47,862 nt of DNA, taken from the NCBI GenBank assembly GCA_020849665.1, contig JADLFX010000095.1:1-47862 (forward strand). Reading direction: 5' to 3'. Position numbers and translations under genes: made by a program. Positions 21,808-31,471 of this stretch are shown here, piece by piece (the stretch's first letter is position 1; each line of letters begins with the position of its first letter). The DNA comes from Planctomycetota bacterium (GTDB lineage Bacteria; Planctomycetota; UBA1135; UBA2386). Under the pieces are notes generated by a model. That model was not told the DNA's origin and did not search any database. It saw nothing but the letters and a program-made list of their open reading frames with translations.

Positions 21808-23267
21808 CCTTCGCCGGCCTGTCCGCGACCTGGGTGGTCGCCGGCCTGGGCCTCCTGGCCCTCGCGCTCTTCGCCCTCCACCTGCTGCGCGTGCGACTGC
21901 GGCGCGTGGCGGTGGACAGCCTGCTCTTCTTCCGCCAGGTGGCGCAGCCGCTGCAGCCGCGGGTCCTGCGCGGTGCGCCGTCGCGCCTGCTCTCGTACCT
22001 GCTCTCGCTGGCGATCCTGGCCGCGCTGCTGCTCGCGTTCGCCGACCCCTGGCGCGCCGAGACGAACCCGTCGCGCGTCGTGCTCGTGGACGGCAGCGGC
22101 TCCGCCGCCCACGCGGGAGTCGACGGACGTCCGCTGCTGGCCGCGCACCTCGACCACGCACGGGAGCTCGCGGCGACCGAGGGCCTGGGTCCGCGCGGCT
22201 CCGTGTTCCTGGTCGCGGGCGAACTCACGCCGCTGCTGGCCGCCGGCGAGGCGCCGCACCTCCTCGCCGCGCGCGCGGCGGGCCGGGTGCCGACCGGCAG
22301 CCACGCGCACTTCGAGTCGGCGCTGCTCGCGGCGCGCGGCCGGCTCCGCGCCGGCGACGAGATCGTGGTCGTCGGCGGCCCGCAGGCCCTGCCCGAGACC
22401 ATGCACGGCGTGCGCGTCGCCCGCGCCTGCCCCGCGCCGGGCGAGAGCTTCGGCGCACCCGCCGCCGCGAGCCCGGCCGCGCTCGAGCCGATCGCGGTGC
22501 ACGTCGCCGGCGCGGTGCCTCCGGCGGTGGCGCTCGCCCTCGCCAGCGATCCGGAACTCCGCCAGGTCGAGGTCGCCGCCGAGGCCCTCGTCACCGTCGC
22601 GGATGCCAGGGCCGCGCTGCCGGCCTCGCCTGCCCTCAGGATCGAGGACGGCGCCGGATCCGGGCCGCGCGAGGCACAGCGCACGCCACGGCTGCCCTTC
22701 CCGCTCTCGCTGCGCGACCTGCGCCGCACCGACGCCCCGGCCCTCCTGCCAGAGCCCGGCGAGACCGTCTGGATCGAGGACGCCCGCAGCGGCGCGCCCC
22801 TGGTGGCCGCGCGGCGCGACCCCGCGCGCGACGGTGCCCCCACCGTGCGCATCGTGCGCTGGCTGGTCGAGGACCTCGGCCACGCCGACGTGCCGCGGCT
22901 GGTCCTGCACGCCGTGCGCGTGGTCGCCGCCCCGCGCCTGCCGCCGGTCTGCAGCGCCGGGACGGAGATCGCGGTTCCGGCCCTGGACGGCGCCGTGGCG
23001 GACCTGCGCGGCCCGGTGCCGCTGCGCCTCCTCCCGAGCCAGGGCGTGTACCGCTTCGCCGTGGACCTGCCCGGCACCTACCGGCTCGAACTCGGCCGGC
23101 GCCACGCCGAGTTCCGCGCCGTGCCGGTTCCGGCGGCCCCTGCCGGTGCCGCCGAGACGACGCTGGCCGCCCTCGGCGGGACGAGGCTCTGGCTGCCCCT
23201 CGCCCTGCTCGCCCTCGCGCTGATGGCATTCGAGGCATGGCTCTACCACCGCGGGAGGGTGCCGTGA
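21804..23267 (+). CDS. BatA-like membrane protein with partial vWA domain
   Basis: 487 residues. Two N-terminal membrane segments lie at about 8-28 and 59-80, joined by the cytoplasmic LRVRLRRVAVDSLLFFRQV that is typical of BatA proteins, and there is one C-terminal membrane segment near 457-477. After the second segment, VVLVDGSGSAA keeps the DxSxS of a MIDAS site (Asp96), but the late TDG motif is replaced by VVVGGPQ, so metal binding is probably impaired. The periplasmic-facing remainder is beta-rich without a named domain. It is coupled on both sides: ATGA with DUF58 and GTGA with the giant vWA-TPR gene. Confidence 0.82.
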   Translation: MTFAGLSATWVVAGLGLLALALFALHLLRVRLRRVAVDSLLFFRQVAQPLQPRVLRGAPSRLLSYLLSLAILAALLLAFADPWRAETNPSRVVLVDGSGSAAHAGVDGRPLLAAHLDHARELAATEGLGPRGSVFLVAGELTPLLAAGEAPHLLAARAAGRVPTGSHAHFESALLAARGRLRAGDEIVVVGGPQALPETMHGVRVARACPAPGESFGAPAAASPAALEPIAVHVAGAVPPAVALALASDPELRQVEVAAEALVTVADARAALPASPALRIEDGAGSGPREAQRTPRLPFPLSLRDLRRTDAPALLPEPGETVWIEDARSGAPLVAARRDPARDGAPTVRIVRWLVEDLGHADVPRLVLHAVRVVAAPRLPPVCSAGTEIAVPALDGAVADLRGPVPLRLLPSQGVYRFAVDLPGTYRLELGRRHAEFRAVPVPAAPAGAAETTLAALGGTRLWLPLALLALALMAFEAWLYHRGRVP

Positions 23268-26200
23268 GCTTCGCGCATCCGGCGTACCTGCTGCTCCTCG
23301 CCCTGCTGCCCGCGCTGGCGTTCCTGGCCGCACGCAGCCGCGCCGCGCCGCAGGGCGCGCAGCGCTGGCTGACCTTCGTGCTGCACGGCATCGCGCTCAC
23401 CGCGCTCGTGCTCGCGCTGGCCGGTCCCCACGTGCCGGGAACGCCGACCTCGGCCACGCGCGTGGTGGTGCTGGCCGCGGGACCCGACGCCGATCCGCGG
23501 TCGGTGCAGGAGGCGCGCGACCGCGCCGCGGAGTGGCGGGCGGCGACCCCCTACGCGGATCGCTTCCACGCCGTGACCGCGGGCGAACCACCCGTCCTCG
23601 GCCCGCGCGGCGCGGCCCGCTTCCCCGCGGCGGCCGGTACGCCGGACCTCGCGGCGGCCCTGCGTGCCGCCCTGGCCATGGCCCAGCCACAGCATCCGCT
23701 GGAGCTCGCGCTCCTCGCCGATGGCACGCACCGCGGCACGGCGCTCGAGCCGCTGCTGGCCGAGCTGAGCGCGCGCCGCGCGCGCCTCCACCTGCGTGCG
23801 CTGCCGCTGGCGCGCGCGGCCACCGTCCTGCATGGCGTCGCGCACCCCGGCCACGCCCTGGTCGGGGAGGTGGTGCAAGTGGTCGCGAGCGTCGCGGGTG
23901 CGCCGGGCTCGACGGTGCGCGTCGAGGTGGCGGCGGCGGGCCGGCGCCTGGGCGAGGCGAGCGCACGCCTGCACGCCGGCGAGAACCGGATCGCCGTGCC
24001 GGTCCTGCCCGAGGGCGAGGGCGTGCACGTGCTGCACACCACCATCCACGGCGACGGCGCCGCGGACCCAGACCGCGGCAGCGAACGCAGCGCGCTGCTG
24101 GTGCAGGGCCGCGCCCGCATCCTGCACCTCGCGGAGGTCGAGGCACGCACGGCGGCGCTGCGGCGCACGGTGCTGCCGCTGGGCTTCGACGTGGTCGCGG
24201 CCCCGCTGGACCGGCCCTTCACCCGCGCGGAGCTCGGCGCGTACGCCGCGGTGGTCGTGGACGACACGCCCGCGACCGCCTGGCCGGCCGCGGCGCAGGA
24301 GGCCCTGCGCGACGCCGTCCTGCGCGACGGCGTGGGACTCCTGATGGCGGGCGCGTGGTCCAACCTCGGCCCCGGCGGCTACGACACCTCGCCGCTCGCC
24401 GAGATCCTGCCGGCACGCGCCGAGAAGCGCGAGGAACGGCGCGACCCTTCGGTGGCCCTGGTGATCGTGATCGACACCAGCGGCAGCATGAGCGGCACGC
24501 GCATCGAGCTGGCCAAGGAGGTGGCCAGGCTGGCGATCAAGCGCCTCATGCCGCACGACAAGGTCGGGCTGGTGGAGTTCTACGGATCCAAGCGCTGGGC
24601 CGCACCGTTGCAGCCTGCGGGCAACACCATCGAGGTGATGCGCGCGCTCAACCGCATGCAGGCGGGCGGCGGCACGATCATCTACTCGGCGCTGGAGGAG
24701 GCCTACTACGCGCTGCTCAACGCGCGCACACGCTTCAAGCACGCCCTCGTGCTCACCGACGGAGGCGTGGAGTCGGGCCCGTTCGAGGAGCTCGCCCGCC
24801 GCATGGCCGAGTCGGGCATCAACGTGAACTCGGTGCTGATCGGCCCGCAGGGCAACTCGCCGTTCCTGCAGAACCTGGCCCAGTGGGGCCGCGGCCGCTT
24901 CTACGCCGCGCCGTCGCGCTTCCAGCTCCCGGACCTGCGCTTCAAGGAGCCGCAGTCGGCGCCGCTCTCCTCCGTGGAGGAGGGCGCCTTCCCGTTGCGC
25001 CGCACCGGCGCGGTGGAGGCCACGGCGGCGTTCGCCGGCGACGCGCTGCCTCCCGCGGGCGTGCGCCTCGCCGCCCAGGCGCGGCCGGGCGCCAGCGTGC
25101 TGCTGGCCAGCGAGGGCCGGCCCTATCTGCTCGGCTGGGACCAGGGCATGGGCCGGGTGCTGGTCCTGGCCGGGGACCTGCTCGGCCCCGGCACGCAGGC
25201 GCTGCGCGCCGATCCCGCCTACGCGGCGTTCGTGGCCGACGTGCTGCGCGGACTCGGCCGCTCCCGCGACGCGACGCGGCCGACCCTCGAGCTCTCCTGC
25301 CAGGGCGGCTGGCTCGAGGCGCGCCTGCGCGGCGCGGACCCCGCGGCCTCGATCTCGTTCGTGCTCGAGCAGGACGGCGCGCGTACGGCGCCGCGCAGCG
25401 CCACGCGCCTCGCCGACGCCCACGTCGCGGTCCTGCCCTGCGGCGGCGAGGCGCCGCTCGTGGTGGAGGCGCTGGGGGCCGGCAGCGCGGTGCGCGCCGC
25501 GACCATCCCGCCCCTGCCGGCCGGGCGACGCGCGGCGCGGGCCGAGGCGGCGCTGCAGGCCCTGGCCACCGCCACCGGCGGATCCCTGGCCGGGCCGCTG
25601 CCGCCCGAGCCGCCGCCCTGGACCGGACCCGTGCCCCTGCCCGTGGAGCGCACCCTGCTGCTGATCGCCCTCGCCGCGTTCCTCCTGGCGCTGCTCGTGC
25701 GGCGTCTGCCATGGCCGCAGACGACCCGCGGACTCGCACCGGTGCTGGCGCTCCTGCTGCTCCCTGCCCTGGCGCAGGCGCAGGACGACCCGATCCAGGC
25801 GCGCCTGCGCACCGAGTACGCGGCGCACGGACACCTCGACGCCCTGCGAGCCGAATGGCGTTCGGGCACGGTGGCACAGCGCGTGGCCCTGCACCGTGCC
25901 GAGGGCGAGCTGGCCGAGGCCCTGGCGCTGCTGCCCGCGCAGCCGGAGCACCGCGCCGACCGTGCGCTGCTCCTCGACGCTCTCGGGCAGCCCGAGGCGG
26001 CGCTGCGCGAGATCGAGGCGATGCTCGCGGGGCCGCTGGAGGCGGCCGAGCGCGCCAGCTGGTTGCTGCGCCGCGGCGAGCTCCTCCTGGCCCTTGGCCG
26101 CGAGGAACCGGCGGCCGAGGCGCTGCGGGCCGCGGTCGAGGCGTTGCCCGACCCGGGCTTCCGCTACCGCCTGGGCCAGCTCGCCGGCGGTTACGGCCTG

Positions 26201-29200
26201 CATGCGCTGGCCCTGGAACTGCACGATGCCGGCCAGGGCACGCGCTACCAGACCCACCTGCGCCGCGCGCTGTGGCAGGAGCGCCTGGGCCGCGTCGACG
26301 CGGCCAACCAGGAGCTGGAGCTGGCCTACGCGGCGGCCGCCCAGGCGCGCGAGAAGCGCTTCGTGCTCGGCCGCATCGTCGCGTTGCACCGCGACCGCGG
26401 CGCCCTCGCCCGGCTCGCCGACGATTGGCCGGAGCGCGCGGCCACGGACCCGCTGCGCGCCGCGGCCTACCTGGACGTCCTGCGCGAGCTCGGCCGGGCG
26501 GAGGCGGCGCTCGGGTTCCTGGCCCGGCACGAGCACGAGGACCTGTGGCAGGAGGCCTTCGCCACGGCGATCGAGAGCGGCGACGCCCTGCGGGCCCTGC
26601 GCCTGGGCGAGCAGCGCCTCGCCCAGCGGCCGGAGGACGGCGCGATCCGCGTGGCCATGGCCGTGCTCCTCGTGGACCGGCGCGAGCTCGCGCGCGCCGA
26701 CGAGCTCCTGCGCGCGGGCGTGCCCGTGGCCCGCGGGGTCAAGGATCTCCTGCGCCTCGCCGCCGCCGCCGACGAGCTGTCCCTCGACGGCGCGTTCCAG
26801 GCGACGCTCGCCGCGTTGCGCGCCAGCGGCAAGGAGGCCGACGTGTTCCACGCCCTGCAGCTGGAGGTGCGCCAGCTCACCCAGCGCCAGCGCCGGGCGG
26901 AGGCGGAACGCCTGCTGCTCGGTGCGCGCGAGGCGTTCACGGACCCGAAGGTGCGCGTGCAGCTCGCCGAGGCGCTGGAAGGCGTGGGACGCCGCGACGA
27001 GGCGATCGAGCTGTTCCGCACCGCGTGGCAGGCCACCCAGGCCGAGGACGTCGGCCTGCGCCTCGCGTGGCTGCTGAGCGCGAGCCGCGACACCCGCAGC
27101 CAGGACGAGGCCGAGCCGCTCTTCCGCAAGCTCTGGCTCTCGGCCGGCTCGCCGGCGCGGCGCGTGCAGGCGGAGGAGCGCGTGCTCGATCTCGCCTCGC
27201 GCAACGGCACGCTCGCCGATCTGGCCGTGCAGCTCGAGGAGGATCTCGCCCGGCCGGACACCGAACATCGCGAACTCAAGCGCGCGGCGCTGGTGAAGAT
27301 CTTCACGCGCGCACGCGACACGCTCGGCGCCGCCGCCGTGCTGCGCGAGCTGGCGCAGCGCGAGCCCGGCCGCCGGGTCGAGGCCTTGCAGGCGCTGGCG
27401 CGCGTGCACCTCGAGGCCGAGGAGTTCCCGGCCCAGGAGCGCGTGCTCCGCGAGCTGATCCAGCTCGATCCGGAAGGCGAGCTGGAGTACCGGATGCAGC
27501 TCGCGATGGGCGCCCTGGAGCGCGGCCGCCCGGCGCTGGCGCGGCAGATCCTCGACGAGATGCTGGCCAAGGGCGGCGCGCTCGGCGAAGCCGCGCAGGA
27601 ATTCGCGGCCGGCGTGCACGCCCTGGCCGGCCAGCACGAGGCTGCGGTGCGCGTGTACCGCCGCGGGCTCGCCACGCATCCGGATCGGGTCGAGACCTGG
27701 CTCCTGCTCGGCAACTCGCTGCGGGCGGCCGGCCGCGGCGCCGCGGGCATCGGGGTGTTCTGCGACATCCTCCTGCAGGACGTCCCCGACGACCTGCTCC
27801 TGGTGGCCGCCGACGGGCTCCTCAACCTGGAGGCGCCGGCGCCGGTGCTGGCGTTCGCCGAGCGCGTCGTGCGGCGTCGCTTCGCCGCCAAGCCCGAGAA
27901 GGTCTACCTGCTGCGGATGGTGCAGGACCTGGCCGAGGCCAGGCGCGACGACGCCGCGCGCCTGCGGGCGCTCGAGGACGTCCTGCCGATCGCGGCCGAG
28001 CAGCGCACGACCTTCGTGCGCGAGCTGATGGACGAGGCCCGCAACCGCCGCGAGTGGAAGGCCTACGTCCGCCACGGCCAGGACCTCCTGGCCGGCGAGG
28101 AGGAGGTCCCTCCGGCCGTGTTCCTGGACCTGGGCGAGGCCTGGCTGCGCCTCGGCGAGTTCCGCGCCGCGGAGCGGGCCTTCGCGCGCTCGGGGCTGGC
28201 CACCGACTTCGCCGCCATGGAGCGCAGGGTCGCCGGGCTCTACCAGGAGACCGGACGGCCGGCCGACGCCGAGCGCGTGTGGCGCCGGATCCTGCGTCGC
28301 GATCCGCACGACGCCGAGTCGATCCTGGCCGTGGCCCGGCTCGCCGAGCGGCGCGGCGCGCGCGCCGAGGCCGCGCCGCTCTACGTCGACGCAGCCCTGC
28401 GGCTCCTGCCCGACGACCTGGCCACACAGGCGCAACGGCCGGCACGTGCCGCCACGCCGCGCGCCACCGCCGGGCCCGCGTCGCAACCCGGCGCACGCAC
28501 CGGCAACGCGGGCGGAGCGACCCAGCCTGCCGTGCGGATGCCGCTCGCTGCCGCGGGCGCGACCGCGGGCTTCCAGACGCTGCAACGCCCCGGCCAGGGA
28601 CGCGAGGGTCTGGCGGAGGAGGCGCTGCGCGGCGCGCTGCGCACCGCCGGCACGCCTGCGGAGGTCGCGGCGCTGGAGCGCCTGCTGCTCCAACCCCTGC
28701 TGCAGACCCCGCCGGCGGCCCCGGCCATGTGCGTGCGCGCGCTCGAGTATGCACACCGCCTGCGCGCCGCCGGGCTGCTCGCCTGGCCGGAGGCAGAGCT
28801 GGCTGCCAGCGAGGACCGCATCGCGGCAGCGGATGCCGACGCCGCGCGCACCATCCTGCGCCGGCGCCTCGCCGCGGGCGACCTGGGCGGCGCGCGGCGG
28901 ATCGCGGGCAGCGTCGACCCGCGCGGCGGATCGCTCCCGCTCCTGACGCTCGACCTCTTCACGGGCGAACTCGCCGGCGTCGCGGCCCGGCTGGCGGAGG
29001 TCCCCGCCCGGCAGCTCCTGCCCGAGGCCCAGCTGGCCTACGTGATGGGCCAGACCGGGCTGGCGCGGGAACTCGCCACGCGCTACGCGGCCGAGGTGGC
29101 GGCCAATCCGCAGCTCGCCTCTCCGTCCTGGCTGCGCCTCGCCGGGCAGCTCGGACTCCCGGCGGACCGGACCGCGCAGGCCAAGGCGCGGCTCGACCAC

Positions 29201-31471
29201 GCCCTCGCCGCCAAGCCCGGCCCCGCGCGCGTCAACGGCGTGCTCGCGGCACTGCGCACGACCGAGGACCTCCCGGTGCCGGCGCGGGCCGAGGCACTGC
29301 GTGCCGTGCTGCCCGACGTACAGGCCGACCGGGCCGGCAACCTGGCCTGGTCCTTCCTCCAGGTGGCGCGCGGCGTCCTGGACGCCGCAGACCTAGCGCC
29401 CCTGGCCGAACTGGCCTTGCCCGAGTCGATGCAGCCGCTGCTGCTCGGGTCGCGCCTGCGGGTGCTGGAGCTCCTGCCCGCCGCGCGACAACGCGAGCTG
29501 GTCGACAAGATCCTGCGCCGCCTGCCGCCCCAGGAGCGCACCACGCAGGTGCTGATGCTCCTGGGCCGGGACGGCGACGCGTTGCCGCGCGACACGAAGC
29601 TGCTGCTGGTCGAGCTGCTCGACCTGCGCCAGCCGGCGCCGACGCAGCAGCACTGGCTCACGCAGATCGCGCTGGGCGGCGCCGCCGAGCCCGAGGTCGA
29701 GCAGGCCCTGCACGAGCGACTCGCGCGGGTCCTGCCGCGCGACCCGCGCGTCCAGCTGCTGGGCGCGCGCGTGGCGCAGGAGCCTGCGGTGCGCGACGAG
29801 CGCGCCCTGGCGGCGATCGAGTCCCTGCGCGAGTCCAAGGATGCGGCCATCCGCCCGCACGAGCTGGCGCCGCGCCTCGTGGACCTGCTCACCCAGGAGC
29901 AGCTCGACCCCCTGCACGCTCGCCTCGGCGCCGACGCCCCCACCGACCACTTGCTCCGGGGACAGATCCGCCTCCGCCGGGGCGACGTGGCGGGCGCGAT
30001 CGATGCGCTGCGGCGCGCGGCGCTGGCGCGGCCAGACGACACCATCCTGCTGCAGCGCGTCACCAACCTCCTGGCCCTCGCCGGCCGGCCCGAACTCGGC
30101 CTGGACCTGTGGCGGAAGAGCCTCGACGCCGCGCCGCAGGTGTACCCCTACCAGGCCGGACGCGTCGCCACCCAGCTCCTGCGCCAGGGCAAGCCCGCGG
30201 AGGCCCTGGCGGTGCTCGATCGCGCACGCGACGAATACGGCAGCCAGGCGCGGCTCGAGCTGGCCGTCGTGGCGAACCTGCCCGAGGGCGCGCAGCGTCT
30301 CGACCGGGCGCGCGTGATCCTGCAGAAGCGCAGCACGGCCCGGTCCAGGGTCATCCTCGGGTCGAACCGGGCGGATCGCTTCGCCACGCCGGCGGAGGTG
30401 TTCGCGCCGCTCCCGGCGGCGTGGGCTGCACCGCGCACGGTCGCCGAGTTCGAGGACTTCGCCAACGAACTGGACCTCCTGGGGTTCTTCCCCGAAGGGC
30501 TGGAGCTGGCCGAGCAGATGCTGCGGACGATGGCGCCCGCCGAGCGCGACCGCGACACGGTGCTGCACCGGGTGCGCGCCCGCCGCCTGCTCGCGGAAGG
30601 CCGCCTCGCCGCCGAGGTCGCCTCCGCCAGCAAGGTCCTCGCGACCGAGCCCTGGCACGGCGCGTCGCTCTGCACCCTCTTCGCCGCGGCGCAGGTCGGG
30701 GCCGACGTCCCCGCCGAGCTCCTGCGCCGGTCGATCCTGCGCCGCCTGGCGCTGGACCCCGCGGACCAGGCGTTCCAGGTCGAAGCCCTGCTCGTGGCCG
30801 CCGAGCGCCGCGACGACGTGCTGATGCCGCGCCTCCTGGATCTGGTCGCCGGCGAACGCGCCGTCTTGATGAATCCCGAGGTGCGCGGCAGCGTGCCGGC
30901 CCTCCTGGGCGTCCTGGCACGCACCGCCCCGGAGACCCTGCTCAGCCTCGCCCCTGCCCAGATGCCGCCCACCGCGGACGCCCACGGCGAGGTCCTGCTG
31001 GCCCTCACCTGCACGCCGACCGAACCCGAGGCGATCCTGCGCGCCTTCTCCGGGATGCCCGAGTTCCTCGCCGGACCGGTGTCGCGCTACCGCCGCGAGC
31101 GGCTCACCCTGCCCTGGGCCGGCGTGCTCCTGCGCCTGGGTCGGGCCGACGAAGCGATCGCCCTGCTGACCCAGCCGGGCGAGGGCCTGGAGCAGGGCGA
31201 CCCGTTCCCGCCGCAGGCGCTGGCCGCGGCGCTCCCCCCGCTCTCGCTCTGGCGCGACCCGGCGCCGGCCGGCCGGGTGGCCGAGGCCCTCCTGGAGGCC
31301 GCGCGCCGGCCCCTCGACCCGGGCCGCCGCTACCTGCTCTTCCGCCTGGGCGCGGTCCTGGCCCGGCGCCTCGCCGAGGCCGGCGAGGCGGACCGTGCCC
31401 ATGCGCTGCGCGCCGCCCTCGCACCCACCATGCAAGGCCTTCCCGGTGCGCTGGCCTGGCTCGCGCCTTGA
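23264..31471 (+). CDS. Giant vWA-TPR membrane protein (2735 residues)
   Basis: The largest gene in the window. It has three parts. Residues 1-800: Bat-type N-terminus with membrane segments near 5-25 and 35-55, a glutamine-amidotransferase-like region (YAAVVVDDTPATAWP, GVGLLMAGAWSNLGPGGY), then a complete vWA domain with DTSGSMSG at 404, GGGTIIYSALEEA and LTDGG. Residues 797-840: a membrane helix, then a second hydrophobic stretch ending in ALAQAQ that looks like an internal signal peptide. Residues 845-2735: helical TPR-like repeats throughout, broken by an Ala/Pro/Thr/Gln-rich linker near 1725-1775. GTG 23264 (MSFAHPAYLLLLALLP) has GGGAGGG 4 nt upstream and overlaps the BatA-like stop; a start at 23237 is less likely. 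It is probably the periplasm-facing scaffold of the MoxR/vWA system. Confidence 0.85.
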   Translation: MSFAHPAYLLLLALLPALAFLAARSRAAPQGAQRWLTFVLHGIALTALVLALAGPHVPGTPTSATRVVVLAAGPDADPRSVQEARDRAAEWRAATPYADRFHAVTAGEPPVLGPRGAARFPAAAGTPDLAAALRAALAMAQPQHPLELALLADGTHRGTALEPLLAELSARRARLHLRALPLARAATVLHGVAHPGHALVGEVVQVVASVAGAPGSTVRVEVAAAGRRLGEASARLHAGENRIAVPVLPEGEGVHVLHTTIHGDGAADPDRGSERSALLVQGRARILHLAEVEARTAALRRTVLPLGFDVVAAPLDRPFTRAELGAYAAVVVDDTPATAWPAAAQEALRDAVLRDGVGLLMAGAWSNLGPGGYDTSPLAEILPARAEKREERRDPSVALVIVIDTSGSMSGTRIELAKEVARLAIKRLMPHDKVGLVEFYGSKRWAAPLQPAGNTIEVMRALNRMQAGGGTIIYSALEEAYYALLNARTRFKHALVLTDGGVESGPFEELARRMAESGINVNSVLIGPQGNSPFLQNLAQWGRGRFYAAPSRFQLPDLRFKEPQSAPLSSVEEGAFPLRRTGAVEATAAFAGDALPPAGVRLAAQARPGASVLLASEGRPYLLGWDQGMGRVLVLAGDLLGPGTQALRADPAYAAFVADVLRGLGRSRDATRPTLELSCQGGWLEARLRGADPAASISFVLEQDGARTAPRSATRLADAHVAVLPCGGEAPLVVEALGAGSAVRAATIPPLPAGRRAARAEAALQALATATGGSLAGPLPPEPPPWTGPVPLPVERTLLLIALAAFLLALLVRRLPWPQTTRGLAPVLALLLLPALAQAQDDPIQARLRTEYAAHGHLDALRAEWRSGTVAQRVALHRAEGELAEALALLPAQPEHRADRALLLDALGQPEAALREIEAMLAGPLEAAERASWLLRRGELLLALGREEPAAEALRAAVEALPDPGFRYRLGQLAGGYGLHALALELHDAGQGTRYQTHLRRALWQERLGRVDAANQELELAYAAAAQAREKRFVLGRIVALHRDRGALARLADDWPERAATDPLRAAAYLDVLRELGRAEAALGFLARHEHEDLWQEAFATAIESGDALRALRLGEQRLAQRPEDGAIRVAMAVLLVDRRELARADELLRAGVPVARGVKDLLRLAAAADELSLDGAFQATLAALRASGKEADVFHALQLEVRQLTQRQRRAEAERLLLGAREAFTDPKVRVQLAEALEGVGRRDEAIELFRTAWQATQAEDVGLRLAWLLSASRDTRSQDEAEPLFRKLWLSAGSPARRVQAEERVLDLASRNGTLADLAVQLEEDLARPDTEHRELKRAALVKIFTRARDTLGAAAVLRELAQREPGRRVEALQALARVHLEAEEFPAQERVLRELIQLDPEGELEYRMQLAMGALERGRPALARQILDEMLAKGGALGEAAQEFAAGVHALAGQHEAAVRVYRRGLATHPDRVETWLLLGNSLRAAGRGAAGIGVFCDILLQDVPDDLLLVAADGLLNLEAPAPVLAFAERVVRRRFAAKPEKVYLLRMVQDLAEARRDDAARLRALEDVLPIAAEQRTTFVRELMDEARNRREWKAYVRHGQDLLAGEEEVPPAVFLDLGEAWLRLGEFRAAERAFARSGLATDFAAMERRVAGLYQETGRPADAERVWRRILRRDPHDAESILAVARLAERRGARAEAAPLYVDAALRLLPDDLATQAQRPARAATPRATAGPASQPGARTGNAGGATQPAVRMPLAAAGATAGFQTLQRPGQGREGLAEEALRGALRTAGTPAEVAALERLLLQPLLQTPPAAPAMCVRALEYAHRLRAAGLLAWPEAELAASEDRIAAADADAARTILRRRLAAGDLGGARRIAGSVDPRGGSLPLLTLDLFTGELAGVAARLAEVPARQLLPEAQLAYVMGQTGLARELATRYAAEVAANPQLASPSWLRLAGQLGLPADRTAQAKARLDHALAAKPGPARVNGVLAALRTTEDLPVPARAEALRAVLPDVQADRAGNLAWSFLQVARGVLDAADLAPLAELALPESMQPLLLGSRLRVLELLPAARQRELVDKILRRLPPQERTTQVLMLLGRDGDALPRDTKLLLVELLDLRQPAPTQQHWLTQIALGGAAEPEVEQALHERLARVLPRDPRVQLLGARVAQEPAVRDERALAAIESLRESKDAAIRPHELAPRLVDLLTQEQLDPLHARLGADAPTDHLLRGQIRLRRGDVAGAIDALRRAALARPDDTILLQRVTNLLALAGRPELGLDLWRKSLDAAPQVYPYQAGRVATQLLRQGKPAEALAVLDRARDEYGSQARLELAVVANLPEGAQRLDRARVILQKRSTARSRVILGSNRADRFATPAEVFAPLPAAWAAPRTVAEFEDFANELDLLGFFPEGLELAEQMLRTMAPAERDRDTVLHRVRARRLLAEGRLAAEVASASKVLATEPWHGASLCTLFAAAQVGADVPAELLRRSILRRLALDPADQAFQVEALLVAAERRDDVLMPRLLDLVAGERAVLMNPEVRGSVPALLGVLARTAPETLLSLAPAQMPPTADAHGEVLLALTCTPTEPEAILRAFSGMPEFLAGPVSRYRRERLTLPWAGVLLRLGRADEAIALLTQPGEGLEQGDPFPPQALAAALPPLSLWRDPAPAGRVAEALLEAARRPLDPGRRYLLFRLGAVLARRLAEAGEADRAHALRAALAPTMQGLPGALAWLAP

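Noticed and set aside
17568..23267. Frameshift or insertion sequence separating moxR from DUF58
   Set aside because: The interrupting gene is a full CAP-domain protein with a signal peptide. No terminal repeats, target duplication or transposase are seen.
23243..29200. 1985-codon open frame on the minus strand opposite the vWA-TPR gene
   Set aside because: It is a shadow of very high third-position GC on the real strand. The translation shows no family motif, while the plus-strand frame has a complete vWA domain and TPR helices.
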